Positions 18,483-27,212 of a stretch of DNA of 64,000 nt are shown here, piece after piece. The first letter of the stretch is position 1. Every line of letters starts with the position of its first letter. The translations under genes were made by a program, and so were the position numbers. Location of the stretch: NCBI RefSeq assembly GCF_022829605.1, contig NZ_JAKSYD010000230.1, forward strand, positions 98,020 through 162,019. Direction: 5' to 3'. The stretch is from Methylobacterium sp. E-065 (lineage in GTDB: Bacteria; Pseudomonadota; Alphaproteobacteria; Rhizobiales; Beijerinckiaceae). The notes below the pieces were generated by a model. The model was given only the letters and a program-made list of their open reading frames with translations, ran no database searches and had not been told where the DNA came from.

Positions 18483-19997
18483 TCAGCGCCAGAACGGCTT
18501 CAGGTCAAGGAGATCCGATCGGGCATCGGCGGCAGCCTTCAGGAGCTCCTGCGCGCTCGGATCGTCCGAACCGGGCATCGGCGGCCCCGAGAGGCTCTCC
18601 GTCATCGCACGGGCGGTCTCAAGGTCGTTGAGCGCCCCGAGATGATCCTGCAGATCCGACAGGGCGTCGCCGAACTTTTCCTGCCGGCGGCGTGCTTTCT
18701 TCTTGTGGTAGAGCCCTGCGAAGAACTCCGCGCCGTAGCGCAGCTTCTTGGCCGCGATCCGGGCCCTGTGCCGCGTATGCGGATCGAGATGCTTCAGGCC
18801 ACGGCCGCGCTTCCTCAACCGCTCGCGCGCCGTGTCGAGTACGCGGACGGCAAAGTCGCGCCCGTCCTCGGCGGCGGCCGCCTGCGTGGTCCAGGCGCCG
18901 GTCTCGACCCAACCGGCGAAATCGATGATCAGGCTGCGCCATTGGGGGCTCTGCAGCGTCGACAGAACCACCGCGTAGGCACGCTCCCGTTCCGCCTCGG
19001 CCCGCTCGCGAAGCCCGTCAAGCCCGGCCTCGTCCGGGCGCTCCTTCATCAGGTCCGGCAGGGTGTGTCCGAGGAACACGTCGAGGTTGCGCCCCTCACC
19101 GAAGGGTTCGGTGACACGCTTGATCTCGTCGGCGAAGCTCACCGCCCGGGGATCCCCAGCGAGCATCGGGGCGAACAGCGACAAAGCCGAACGCAGACGA
19201 CGCAGGGCAACGCGGATCTGATGGAGAGCCTCGGGCGGCTGCCCGTCTTCCAGGAACACCGTCTCGTTGAGCCGCATGTGGCGCAGGCAGGCCCGCGCCA
19301 CCGCGCGAAACACCGTGCCGGCGCTCGCATCGTCGGGCAGATCGATCGCCTCGGACTTGACGATGGAGCGTCCGCCGCCGTCGATCAGTGCGAAACCGAT
19401 CGCGCTCTTGCTGTAGACGCTCAGGTGCAGCGGCACCGTCTCGGCCAGGGCCTGCGCCAGCTGGAACAGGTCGGCCGGATCACCCTCCTGGAGCTCCAGC
19501 TCGATCTCGCAGAGCGGCGCCGCGCCCGACGGGCTTTCGACCCGGCCTTCGTCGAGGGTCACGAGGATCCACGACTCGCCCTGTATGATCGGGATTTCCC
19601 GGCGCATCACGACAGTCGAGAAGAGCCGCTCCACCGGCGCATCAGCCTCGCGCAGCACCGCCTCGGCAGCCGTTCCGGCCCAGGCGGCGGGATCGGGATC
19701 CTCGCTGGCGATCTCCGTCTCCCACTCGGCGCGGTCGAACAGCCCGATATTGCCCGCACCCGCCTTCACGGTCTGGATATGGCGACCACCCTTGGCACGC
19801 ACCCGCAGCGTCAGGCCGGCGGCCTGCAGGTCGCGGTTGGCTGTGTCGTAATAGGCGCTGATCAGCTGTTCGGGCTCGACATCCGCCGCGCCCGGAAGCC
19901 GTGGATGGGCGGCGAGCACCGTCAGATCCGGCCCCGCGCAGGCGAGCTTCAACTCGACTTCGCGCGGCTCCCCGGCGTTGCGTCTGCTCTCGCTCAT
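18483..19997 (-). CDS. CYTH-CHAD protein (inorganic triphosphatase-like)
   Basis: 504 residues. The N-terminal CYTH domain (residues 10-205) starts VELKLACAG, the family's ExExK-like strand, with YYDTANRDLQAAGLTLRVR and ETEIASEDP. The C-terminal CHAD helical domain (from about 225) carries the conserved histidine/arginine helices HQIRVALRRLRSAL and KKLRYGAEFF. CYTH-CHAD proteins hydrolyse tripolyphosphate, and CHAD domains bind polyphosphate granules. The ATG at 19997 has GAGGAGAG six bases upstream. Confidence 0.9.
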   Translation of the reverse strand: MSESRRNAGEPREVELKLACAGPDLTVLAAHPRLPGAADVEPEQLISAYYDTANRDLQAAGLTLRVRAKGGRHIQTVKAGAGNIGLFDRAEWETEIASEDPDPAAWAGTAAEAVLREADAPVERLFSTVVMRREIPIIQGESWILVTLDEGRVESPSGAAPLCEIELELQEGDPADLFQLAQALAETVPLHLSVYSKSAIGFALIDGGGRSIVKSEAIDLPDDASAGTVFRAVARACLRHMRLNETVFLEDGQPPEALHQIRVALRRLRSALSLFAPMLAGDPRAVSFADEIKRVTEPFGEGRNLDVFLGHTLPDLMKERPDEAGLDGLRERAEAERERAYAVVLSTLQSPQWRSLIIDFAGWVETGAWTTQAAAAEDGRDFAVRVLDTARERLRKRGRGLKHLDPHTRHRARIAAKKLRYGAEFFAGLYHKKKARRRQEKFGDALSDLQDHLGALNDLETARAMTESLSGPPMPGSDDPSAQELLKAAADARSDLLDLKPFWR

Positions 19998-20356
19998 GCT
20001 CTCCTCGTCGTAACCATGCGTGCCCAACCGTCTAAGGCATGCGTCGGGCTGCCGCGACCCGTCGCGCCAGGACCGAACAGCCGCGATCGCCTTCGACGCC
20101 AGTCTAGCAAAATCGGGCGGTGCGCGGAGCCGCGCCGCAATCGCCCATCGGCATTGCGCGCCGGGCATGTTGCACTGCGTAAAAATCGCTCTTCCCCAAA
20201 TCGAAATCGCATGGCAAAACAAATTGTCCACAATCCATCTGCCGTGCATGCCCCGGCCCCGACCGCCCGGCGGCCCCTGGTTCGACGATGAGCCGGCACA
20301 GCGGGATTCCCGACGATTCGAGTGGTGTGCGCTGCATGGACGGCAGCGTCGCGGAG
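19998..20356. promoter_or_regulatory. Divergent promoter region between CYTH-CHAD gene and selB
   Basis: About 360 bases between two outward-facing genes. The part around 20175-20240 is clearly more A/T-rich than its surroundings and holds a perfect 12-base palindrome, ATTGTCCACAAT, at 20223-20234, which could be an operator or part of a promoter. No tRNA-Sec cloverleaf could be drawn here. Confidence 0.4.
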
Positions 20357-22297
20357 ATGGTCAGGTCGGTGACTGCGTTGAAGACACTTCTCGTGGGCGT
20401 GGTCGGACACGTGGATCACGGCAAGACGGCGCTCGTCCGGGCGCTCACCGGGGTCGAGACGGACAGGCTCAAGGAAGAACGCGCCCGTGGCGTCTCGATC
20501 GTGCCGGGCTTCGCGCTCCTAACCACCGACGCGGGTGAGATCGACCTCGTGGATCTGCCCGGCCACGAGCGCTTCGTGCGCGCCATGGTGTCGGGGGCGA
20601 CCGGCATGCGGGCCGTCCTGCTGGCGGTGGATGCGCATGAGGGCATCAAGCCGCAGACGGTCGAGCACCTCGAGATCGCGCGGCTGATCGGCGTGCGCCG
20701 CGGCGTCCTGGCGCTCACCAAATCCGATCTCGTCAGCCCCGAGGTGGTCGCGACACGTTCGGCCGAGATCACGGCCGCCGCGGCCCGGGCCGGACTTGAG
20801 GCAGGACCGGTCATTCCGACCTCCACGGTCACGGGCACGGGCCTATCCGAGCTCGGGGCGGCCCTCGCCGGGCTGCTGACCGATGCCGAGGCCGGTCGCG
20901 ACGATGGTTTCCCGTACCTTCCGGTGGACCGGGTCTTCTCCCGGGCGGGCTTCGGGACGGTGGTGACCGGAACCCTGCGGCGGGGCGCGCTCTCGGTCGG
21001 CGACATGGTCGAGATCGTACCGGGCGGCCGCAGCGCGGTGGTGCGTGGTCTCCAGATCCACGGGCGTCCGGTCGAGCGGGCCGAGCCGGGGCGACGCACG
21101 GCGGTCGCCCTGCGCGGGGTCGGCCTCGACGAGATCGCCCGGGGACAGGCGCTGGCGCCGGCGGGCCTGCTCGAGCCGAGCGCGTGGCTCGACGTGGCAA
21201 TCACGGCCGCCGCCAGCGCGGACGCCGCCTTGGCGAGCGGCACGACCTGTCGCCTGCTGTTCGGGACCACCGAGGTCGAAGCCCGGCTGCGCCTGCTCGA
21301 TCGTGACGTCTTGGAGCCCGGAGCCAGCACGCAGGCGCAGCTGCACCTCGCTCAGCCGGTCGCCGTCCCGGCGCGAGAACCCTACGTCCTGCGGCTCGAT
21401 TCGCCTGCGGCGACCATCGCGGGCGGCCACATCCTCGATCCGGCGAGCCGTCGCCGTCGCCGCAACGATCCGCGCACCATGGGTAATCTGGCCGCGCTGG
21501 CATCGGGAGAGCCGGCAAAGGCGATCTCCGTCCGTCTCGGGCAGGTCGGCGCGGCCGGTGCACCCCTCGCGGAACTGGCCAGGCTCGCCGGCACGGCCCC
21601 GGACCGCGCCCGGGAGTTCCTGATCGGGTCCGGCGCGCGCGAGATCGGCGACCGCTTCATCGGCGCGCCGGCCTTCGAGGCTTTGCAGACCGGGATCCTC
21701 GCGACGCTCTCGCAGCATCACCGCGACTTCCCGATGGAACACGGGATCGCCCTGGAACGTCTGTCGCGGTCGCTCGTGCTTCCCGACCTCCTTGTCGGCT
21801 CGGCCCTGCGTGGCCTCGTGGCGGCGGGGGGTGTAAGTCAGGCCGGCACCCTGTGGCGGCGCACCGATTTCGACCCCGCGCGCAACGAGAGCGAGGCCGC
21901 CCGCCGGCTGGAACAGATGTTCCGGCGTGCCGGTCTGAACCCGCCCGACGAGAGCGAGGCCGTGGGGCGGGACGTGCGGCGTCGGGAAGCTCTGACCTAT
22001 CTGGTCGGCGCCGGGACGGTAATCCGAGCTGTCGACCGCGTGCAGCGCCGCGCAGTCCTGTTCCACCGGGAGGCGGTCGCCGATGCCAAGACGCGCCTCT
22101 TGGAGGCCTTCCCCAAAGCCGGGACGCCGGAGGCCGGCTTCCTCGCCCGGGAGGCGGGCGCGACACTGGGGATTTCCCGCAAGTTCTCGATCCCGCTCCT
22201 CGAGCATCTCGACGCCACGGGCTTTACCCGGCGGGCCGGCGACAGGCGGATCCTCGTCGCCCTCGAATCGCACACGGGCATCGCGGAAGCCGGATAA
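20357..22297 (+). CDS. selB: Selenocysteine-specific elongation factor SelB
   Basis: About 646 residues. A translational GTPase with G1 GHVDHGKT, G3 DLPGHERF and G4 TKSD in the first 130 residues, then beta-barrel domains and a long winged-helix C-terminus (from about residue 400) that reads the SECIS hairpin. SelB delivers Sec-tRNA to in-frame UGA codons. The GTPase begins six to eight residues after the chosen ATG at 20357; GTG 20369 and ATG 20288/20336 are alternatives. selA, selC and selD are not in this window. Confidence 0.9.
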   Translation: MVRSVTALKTLLVGVVGHVDHGKTALVRALTGVETDRLKEERARGVSIVPGFALLTTDAGEIDLVDLPGHERFVRAMVSGATGMRAVLLAVDAHEGIKPQTVEHLEIARLIGVRRGVLALTKSDLVSPEVVATRSAEITAAAARAGLEAGPVIPTSTVTGTGLSELGAALAGLLTDAEAGRDDGFPYLPVDRVFSRAGFGTVVTGTLRRGALSVGDMVEIVPGGRSAVVRGLQIHGRPVERAEPGRRTAVALRGVGLDEIARGQALAPAGLLEPSAWLDVAITAAASADAALASGTTCRLLFGTTEVEARLRLLDRDVLEPGASTQAQLHLAQPVAVPAREPYVLRLDSPAATIAGGHILDPASRRRRRNDPRTMGNLAALASGEPAKAISVRLGQVGAAGAPLAELARLAGTAPDRAREFLIGSGAREIGDRFIGAPAFEALQTGILATLSQHHRDFPMEHGIALERLSRSLVLPDLLVGSALRGLVAAGGVSQAGTLWRRTDFDPARNESEAARRLEQMFRRAGLNPPDESEAVGRDVRRREALTYLVGAGTVIRAVDRVQRRAVLFHREAVADAKTRLLEAFPKAGTPEAGFLAREAGATLGISRKFSIPLLEHLDATGFTRRAGDRRILVALESHTGIAEAG

Positions 22298-22571
22298 GCA
22301 GGGCGACGATCCAAGACAGCCACGCCAGCAGGCCCAATGGGTACGGGTTCTGCGGGTACGTCGTGCTGCCCTCGCAGGTCTGGCCCAGCCGTGCCACCGC
22401 CGGGGCGAGGTTGATCTCGCGCGTATGCAGCGAGAACAGGTAGCAGCAAGCTGCGGCCGAGCCGGTCTCGCTGCCCCCGGCCGCGTTCAGGACCAAACGT
22501 CCGGTGGTCACGATCCGCTCGAACAGCCAAGCCCCGCTCGCCGCAGTGCGGATGTCGCGGACCCTGGACAC
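22224..22571 (-). CDS. Small hypothetical membrane protein overlapping the selB 3' end
   Basis: 115 residues from a GTG start. Hydrophobic segment LLAWLSWIVALLIRL (about residues 81-95) preceded by a cysteine-containing region (ACCYLFSLHT, QTCEGSTTYPQNPYP) and followed by a basic tail. It lies between fchA and selB, overlapping the last 74 bases of selB tail-to-tail. Amino acid composition looks protein-like, unlike the competing frames. No family recognised. Confidence 0.45.
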   Translation of the reverse strand: MSRVRDIRTAASGAWLFERIVTTGRLVLNAAGGSETGSAAACCYLFSLHTREINLAPAVARLGQTCEGSTTYPQNPYPLGLLAWLSWIVALLIRLPRCPCAIRGRRGSACRRPAG

Positions 22572-22688
22572 GTCCGTGCCAAAGCCTTCCGAACGAGGAA
22601 ATGGCCCAAAGACCGAACGGATCCAATCAGATCCGTACAGCCCGTAGCCCTTGCGGGGAGGGAGACCGGCAAGGCCTTCCGAGCGCCG

Positions 22689-23330
22689 TCAGTTCACCTT
22701 GGTCTTCACCACCCCGTAGATTTTCTCGGTCAGCGTCCCGGCCTCTGCCAGCAGGCCTTCCAATTCCTGAAGCCGCTCGTCGGCGAACTCCCGGTCCTCG
22801 AGGCCCTTGGCGTTGACGTAGACGTTGAGCGCCGCGCTGCGCAGGCCGGCATAGGCGGAGAGCACCGCCACGCCGGCATCCGACACCACGTTGAGATTGC
22901 CCTTGTCGGCCGTGATCGCCGCGAGGTCGATCACCGCGCGGCAGGCCCGGCAGCAGGCGAGCGGCACGTCGCAGGCCGTCTTGAGCGCCGCCTGGATTTT
23001 TTCCGCGCGGGCCGCCTTCTCGTCGTCGGTGCCCTTCGGCAGGCCGTAGGCGCCCATCACGGCGTCGAAGGCCTGGACGTCCTCGCCGATCATGCCGGTG
23101 AGCACGACCCGCAAGCCTTCAGACTTGGCGAGCACGTCCTTCAGCTCGGCCTCGACCTCGACATACTTCTTCTTGCCGATGGTGAGGTTGCAAACCATCG
23201 ACACCAGGGCGGCGCCCATGGCGCCGGAGATGGCTGCAGCGCCGCCGCCCCCGGGGGTCGGGGCGGCGCTCGCGAGCTCCGTCAGGAACTTCTCGATGCT
23301 GTCGGTCTCGGGGCGATGCGTCTCGGTCAC
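22689..23330 (-). CDS. fchA: Methenyl-tetrahydrofolate cyclohydrolase FchA
   Basis: 213 residues, near-identical (from memory) to the Methylorubrum extorquens FchA. It opens with the glycine-rich AAPTPGGGGAAAISGAMGA of the FTCD cyclodeaminase fold and later has NLNVVSDAGVAVLSAYAGL. It interconverts methenyl-H4F and 10-formyl-H4F, the step after MtdA in the assimilatory branch of C1 metabolism. Only 10 nt separate it from mtdA, so the two are co-transcribed. It is the last serine-cycle gene here. Confidence 0.97.
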   Translation of the reverse strand: MTETHRPETDSIEKFLTELASAAPTPGGGGAAAISGAMGAALVSMVCNLTIGKKKYVEVEAELKDVLAKSEGLRVVLTGMIGEDVQAFDAVMGAYGLPKGTDDEKAARAEKIQAALKTACDVPLACCRACRAVIDLAAITADKGNLNVVSDAGVAVLSAYAGLRSAALNVYVNAKGLEDREFADERLQELEGLLAEAGTLTEKIYGVVKTKVN

Positions 23331-23340
23331 CGGTGCCTCC

Positions 23341-24204
23341 TCAGGCCATCGTCTTGGCGAGGGCGTAGATCTCCTCGGCGTCGAGCACCTTATCGGTGCT
23401 CTCGAAGAGCTGGCCGACGCAGGCCCGGTGCAGCTTGAGCTTCAGGCCGCCGATGCCGAGGGCTCCGAAGGCCTGCTTGCCGTTGCGCTCCTTGCCCTTG
23501 TCCATCACCTCGATGCCGCCGATGCCCGTCGGGGGCTGGGCGTTGTAGTCGGCGACGAACTGGATGGACGATTCCTGAGCCCAGGCGGCTTCCGGCAGCA
23601 GCTCGACACCGATGGCGCCGGCCGTGAACACGAGGTTGGTGCCCTTGACGAGGGCAACGCGCGAGGCCTCGTCGGGGGTCGCGGCGGCCTTCACGTTGAC
23701 CTTGAAGCGCGTGTTGATCTGATCGGCGGCAGCCTGGGTCTTTTCGAGAGAGCGGCCCGCGATCGTCACCTCGGCGCCCTCGCCGGCGAGCAAAGCGGCC
23801 GAGCGCATGCCGACCGGGCCGGTGCCCGCCAGCACGACGGCTTTCTTGCCCTGGAGCGAGCCCGCAGCCTTGGCCACCAGCGCGACGCCGGCGGCAGCCG
23901 TGGTGTTGGAGCCGTTGGAATCGAGCATGACCGAGACCCGGAACGGGCCGAAGAACCGCTTCTTGACCGCCGTGAACAGCTCCTCGCCGGCCGCCATGCT
24001 GCCGCCGCCGACGAAGATCGCGGTCGACTTCTTCTCGGAGCCGCCGCGGGTGTAGATCGTGCCGTCCACCAGCGCGCCGACATTGTCGGGGTTCACGCCG
24101 CCGTAGCCGGTGATGTGGTCCGCGCCGCCATCGTAGCCGACGACGGTATCGAACACGTTCGGCACGGCATCGGTGTCGAACAGGAACAGCAGTTTTTTCG
24201 TCAT
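23341..24204 (-). CDS. mtdA: NADP-dependent methylene-H4F/H4MPT dehydrogenase MtdA
   Basis: 287 residues; the N-terminus (LFLFDTDAVPNVFDTVVGYD), HITGYGGVNPDN, and the NADP-binding VLAGTGPVGMRSAALLAGEG match AM1 MtdA. It oxidises methylene-tetrahydrofolate (and tetrahydromethanopterin) with NADP and directs formaldehyde-level carbon towards assimilation or oxidation. Cytoplasmic. Strongly linked to fchA (10 nt downstream) and separated from hprA by 237 nt containing an inverted repeat. Confidence 0.97.
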   Translation of the reverse strand: MTKKLLFLFDTDAVPNVFDTVVGYDGGADHITGYGGVNPDNVGALVDGTIYTRGGSEKKSTAIFVGGGSMAAGEELFTAVKKRFFGPFRVSVMLDSNGSNTTAAAGVALVAKAAGSLQGKKAVVLAGTGPVGMRSAALLAGEGAEVTIAGRSLEKTQAAADQINTRFKVNVKAAATPDEASRVALVKGTNLVFTAGAIGVELLPEAAWAQESSIQFVADYNAQPPTGIGGIEVMDKGKERNGKQAFGALGIGGLKLKLHRACVGQLFESTDKVLDAEEIYALAKTMA

Positions 24205-24325
24205 CTTTTGGGGACCTTTTCGTCGCGCCCGTGAGGCGCCGGCGCTGTTGTTGGTTGGGTCGATGCGTGGACGCAGTCCTTCTCCTCCCCTGGCGACCCC
24301 GGGCTTGCCAGGGATCGCTCAAGCT

Positions 24326-24413
24326 TGCGGGGAGGAGCCGGAGGTGGGGGGGGGGGTCTAGGATTGAGCAGAGCGGTGCCTCCACCCCCACCCCCACCCT
24401 CCCCGCAAGGGGG
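24326..24413. repeat. Inverted repeat with an 11-G tract between hprA and mtdA
   Basis: Between hprA and mtdA, GCGGGGAGGAGCCGGAGGTG followed by eleven consecutive G (24346-24356) faces a C-rich arm (CCTCCACCCCCACCCCCACC, then CTCCCCGCAAG). The arms are imperfect complements and would form a GC-rich stem in the mRNA. The G run could also form a quadruplex or slip during replication. Likely effect is differential expression of mtdA-fchA relative to sgaA-hprA. Confidence 0.6.
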
Positions 24414-24441
24414 AGGGGAACGCCCGCCGCAGATCTTGAGG

Positions 24442-25386
24442 TTATGCTTCGACCACGTTCTGCGGCTTGCCGGCCACGAACGCCTCGACGTTGTCGACGA
24501 GCTGATCGGCCAGGATCTGCATCGCCTCCTTGCTCGCCCAGGCGACGTGCGGCGTGACGATCAGGTTCGGCAGGTCGGCATCGCACAGGATGTTGCCGTC
24601 CTTGGGCGGCTCCTGCGCCACCACATCGAAGCCCGCGCCCGCGATGGTGCCGTCCTTGAGCGCCTCGAGCAAAGCCGCCTCGTCGACCAGCCCGCCCCGG
24701 GCCGTGTTGATCAGGATCGCGCTCTTCTTCATCCGCTTGAGTTCGGCCGCACCGATCATCCCCTTGGTGTCGGGGGTCAGGGGTACGTGCAGCGTGATCA
24801 CGTCGGATTGGGTCAGGATCGTCTCGAAATCCACGAGTCCGTCCTGCGGGAACACGTCGAAGGCCAGAACCTTCATGCCGAGCGCCTCGGCCCGCTTGGC
24901 GATCGACTTGCCGAGCGCACCGTAGCCCACGATGCCGAGCGTCGAGCCGGCGATGTCGTAGATCGGATAATCGAAGTAGCAGAACTGTTTGGACTTCGCC
25001 CAATCGCCCCGCCGCACCGAATTGGCATAGGGCACGATCGCCCGGCGCAGGGCGAACATCAGCCCGACCACGTGCTCCGGCACGGTGTTGAACGCGTAGT
25101 TGCGGATGTTGACGACCGTGATCCCTTGCGCTTTGGCCTGGGCCTTGTCGACCACATCGGTGCCGGTGGCGGCGACCGCGATCAGCTTGAGATCGGGGAG
25201 CTGCTTCAGCGTCTCGGCCCGCATCGGGACCTTGTTGATCAGCGCGATCTCCGCACCCTGGAGGCGGGAGACGATCTCCTCCGGCGTCCAGGTCGAGTCG
25301 TGCTCGACGTATTCGTGCGGGAAGTTGAACGGTCGGACCCTGGCATCGAGGGATTCACGATCCAGGAACACGATCTTCTTGGTCAT
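24442..25386 (-). CDS. hprA: Hydroxypyruvate reductase HprA
   Basis: 314 residues of the D-2-hydroxyacid dehydrogenase family. The NAD(P)-binding motif STLGIVGYGALGKSIAKRA and catalytic Arg/Glu/His (INTARGGLVDEAAL, GAGFDVVAQEPP, VTPHVAWAS) are all visible. It reduces hydroxypyruvate made by SgaA to D-glycerate in the serine cycle. Sequence agrees closely with AM1 HprA. Located 103 nt downstream of sgaA; that gap has a GC-rich stem (TCGGGGC/GCCCCGA) around 25445-25480. Confidence 0.97.
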   Translation of the reverse strand: MTKKIVFLDRESLDARVRPFNFPHEYVEHDSTWTPEEIVSRLQGAEIALINKVPMRAETLKQLPDLKLIAVAATGTDVVDKAQAKAQGITVVNIRNYAFNTVPEHVVGLMFALRRAIVPYANSVRRGDWAKSKQFCYFDYPIYDIAGSTLGIVGYGALGKSIAKRAEALGMKVLAFDVFPQDGLVDFETILTQSDVITLHVPLTPDTKGMIGAAELKRMKKSAILINTARGGLVDEAALLEALKDGTIAGAGFDVVAQEPPKDGNILCDADLPNLIVTPHVAWASKEAMQILADQLVDNVEAFVAGKPQNVVEA

Positions 25387-25489
25387 AGGACCCCTCTCGG
25401 ACGACGGGTAGTTTCCCCGATAGTCTTGTTCTTACTTGCGCGTCGGGGCAGGCCCGGCAACCCGGTCCCGCCCCGATCGCGTGCGCGGC

Positions 25490-26698
25490 TTACGCCTTAT
25501 GCAGCGGATTCTCGCGCAGATAGCTGGAGGCGGCGGCGACGCCCGAGCCCGGCGTGACCTTGATGCCGCAATCGATCATCGCCATCTCGGCGCCCGCGAT
25601 GGCACCGAGCAGCGACAGCTCGTTCAGATCGCCGAGGTGGCCGATGCGGAACACCTTGCCGGCGACTTTCGACAGGCCGGCGCCCAGCGAAAGGTTGTAG
25701 CGCTCGTAGGCGTGGGTGATCACCTTGGCGGCGTCGGCGCCCTCCGGGACCACGATCGCCGTGACCGTGTCGGAGTTCCACTTCGGCTCCTTGGCGCAGG
25801 GCTTGAGGCCCCAGGCCGCGACCGCCTGGCGGGTCGCCTCGGCGAGCACGTGGTGGCGGTGGTAGACGTTCTCGAGCCCCTCCTCTTTCACGACCTGCAG
25901 AGCCTCGCGCAGGCCGTAGAGCAGCGGCAGGACGGGGGTGTAGGGGAAGTAGCCGGTGGCGTTGGCGGCGAGCTGGTCCTTCCAGGCGAAGTAGGCGTGG
26001 CCGAGCCGGTCGTTGCGGCCGGTGCCGCCCTCGGCGATCTTGAGCGCCTTCGGGCTGATGCAGATCAGGCCGAGGCCGGCCGGCAGCATGAAGCCCTTCT
26101 GCGAGCCCGCGATGGCGCAGTCGACCTTCCACTCGTCCATGTAGAACGGCAGCGAGCCGATCGATGAGATGCCGTCCACGAACAGCAGCGTCGGGTGGCC
26201 GGCGGCGTCGATCGCCTTGCGGACCGCGCCGATGTCGCTGGTGACGCCGGTGGCGGTCTCGTTGTGGACGACCATGACGGCCTTGATCTTGTGGTCCTTG
26301 TCGGCGCGCAGGGCCTCCTCGATCTTTTGGGGATCGGCGCCGGTGCCCCACTCCTCTTCCTGAACGACCACGTCGAGGCCGAGGCGCTGGGCCATGTCGA
26401 CCCAGAGGTGGCTGAATTGGCCGTAGCGCGAGGTCAGCACCGTGTCGCCGCGGCAGAGGGTGTTGGACAGGGCCGATTCCCAGATGCCGGTGCCCGAGGA
26501 CGGGAACAGGATCACGGTCCCGGCGGTCGAGCCGAACACCATCTTGGAGTCCTGCAGGAGCGGCTTCACCAGCTCGGGAAAGCTCGGCGAGCGGTGATCC
26601 TCGGACGGCACGTGCATGGCGCGCAGCACCCGGTCCGGGATGTTGGTCGGGCCGGGAATGAAGAGGTGGTTGCGACCGGGGCGCCGGGTTGCGGCCAT
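25490..26698 (-). CDS. sgaA: Serine-glyoxylate aminotransferase SgaA
   Basis: 402 residues, class V PLP aminotransferase. The PLP lysine is in AGSQKGFMLPAGLG (about residue 198); HLFIPGPTNIPDRVLRAM at the N-terminus is typical of alanine/serine-glyoxylate transaminases. It converts serine plus glyoxylate to hydroxypyruvate plus glycine, the entry step of the serine cycle. The ATG at 26698 has GGAGGAAA six bases upstream. First gene of sgaA-hprA-mtdA-fchA, whose order equals that of AM1. Confidence 0.97.
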   Translation of the reverse strand: MAATRRPGRNHLFIPGPTNIPDRVLRAMHVPSEDHRSPSFPELVKPLLQDSKMVFGSTAGTVILFPSSGTGIWESALSNTLCRGDTVLTSRYGQFSHLWVDMAQRLGLDVVVQEEEWGTGADPQKIEEALRADKDHKIKAVMVVHNETATGVTSDIGAVRKAIDAAGHPTLLFVDGISSIGSLPFYMDEWKVDCAIAGSQKGFMLPAGLGLICISPKALKIAEGGTGRNDRLGHAYFAWKDQLAANATGYFPYTPVLPLLYGLREALQVVKEEGLENVYHRHHVLAEATRQAVAAWGLKPCAKEPKWNSDTVTAIVVPEGADAAKVITHAYERYNLSLGAGLSKVAGKVFRIGHLGDLNELSLLGAIAGAEMAMIDCGIKVTPGSGVAAASSYLRENPLHKA

Positions 26699-27212
26699 GA
26701 TGTTTCCTCCGAATAGTCGATTGCGCGCAGGCCGAGCCTGCGCCGGGTGGTCTAAACGTCCTCGGGAGTCGGTCCGGCGCCGGCGGGCGCGGCTCACGCC
26801 ACACCACCTCGAACGCCATCCTCTGCCGTGGGTGGGGGGCGCAGCGGAGCGGCAGGCGGCCTCGTGCCGCTCGCGTCGCGGCGCGCCCCCGCGCGCCGGT
26901 CGCCTCCGAAATGCCGTCCCGCCCGACGGCCCCAGGGCCGTCCTCGCCGCCTTCCTGTCATGCCCGGCCGCGCTCGTACCGAGCCGCCGGTTATCTGGCA
27001 TTATGAGGCGGTGTAGCCTGAAAGGAAAACCGGAAAAACTTCCGGAACTTGCCAAAAAAATTTTTTGTGCGCCGCAGCGATACTAATCTCCGATTGAGAA
27101 ACCACGCCGCAACGCACCCAGGCTCCCAGGGCGCCGCCCTCGGCGCGTCATCAAACTGAGATGGGATCGCGCTCTGGATTTCGGCCGTATTCAGCCGCCG
27201 GGAGAGGAAGCC
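26699..27212. promoter_or_regulatory. Divergent control region upstream of sgaA and the LpxH-like gene
   Basis: 514 bases without a credible gene. It contains a perfect palindrome CCGGAA-AAAC-TTCCGG at 27030-27045 and, eight bases on, an A7T6 tract at 27054-27066; both stand out from the GC-rich surroundings. In M. extorquens the LysR-type activator QscR binds upstream of sgaA; I infer a similar site lies here but cannot identify it. Both divergent genes probably have promoters inside this interval. Confidence 0.5.

Noticed and set aside
20260..20340. Possible tRNA-Sec upstream of selB (GGTTCGAC and GATTCGAG words)
   Set aside because: No acceptor stem, anticodon stem or long variable arm could be paired.
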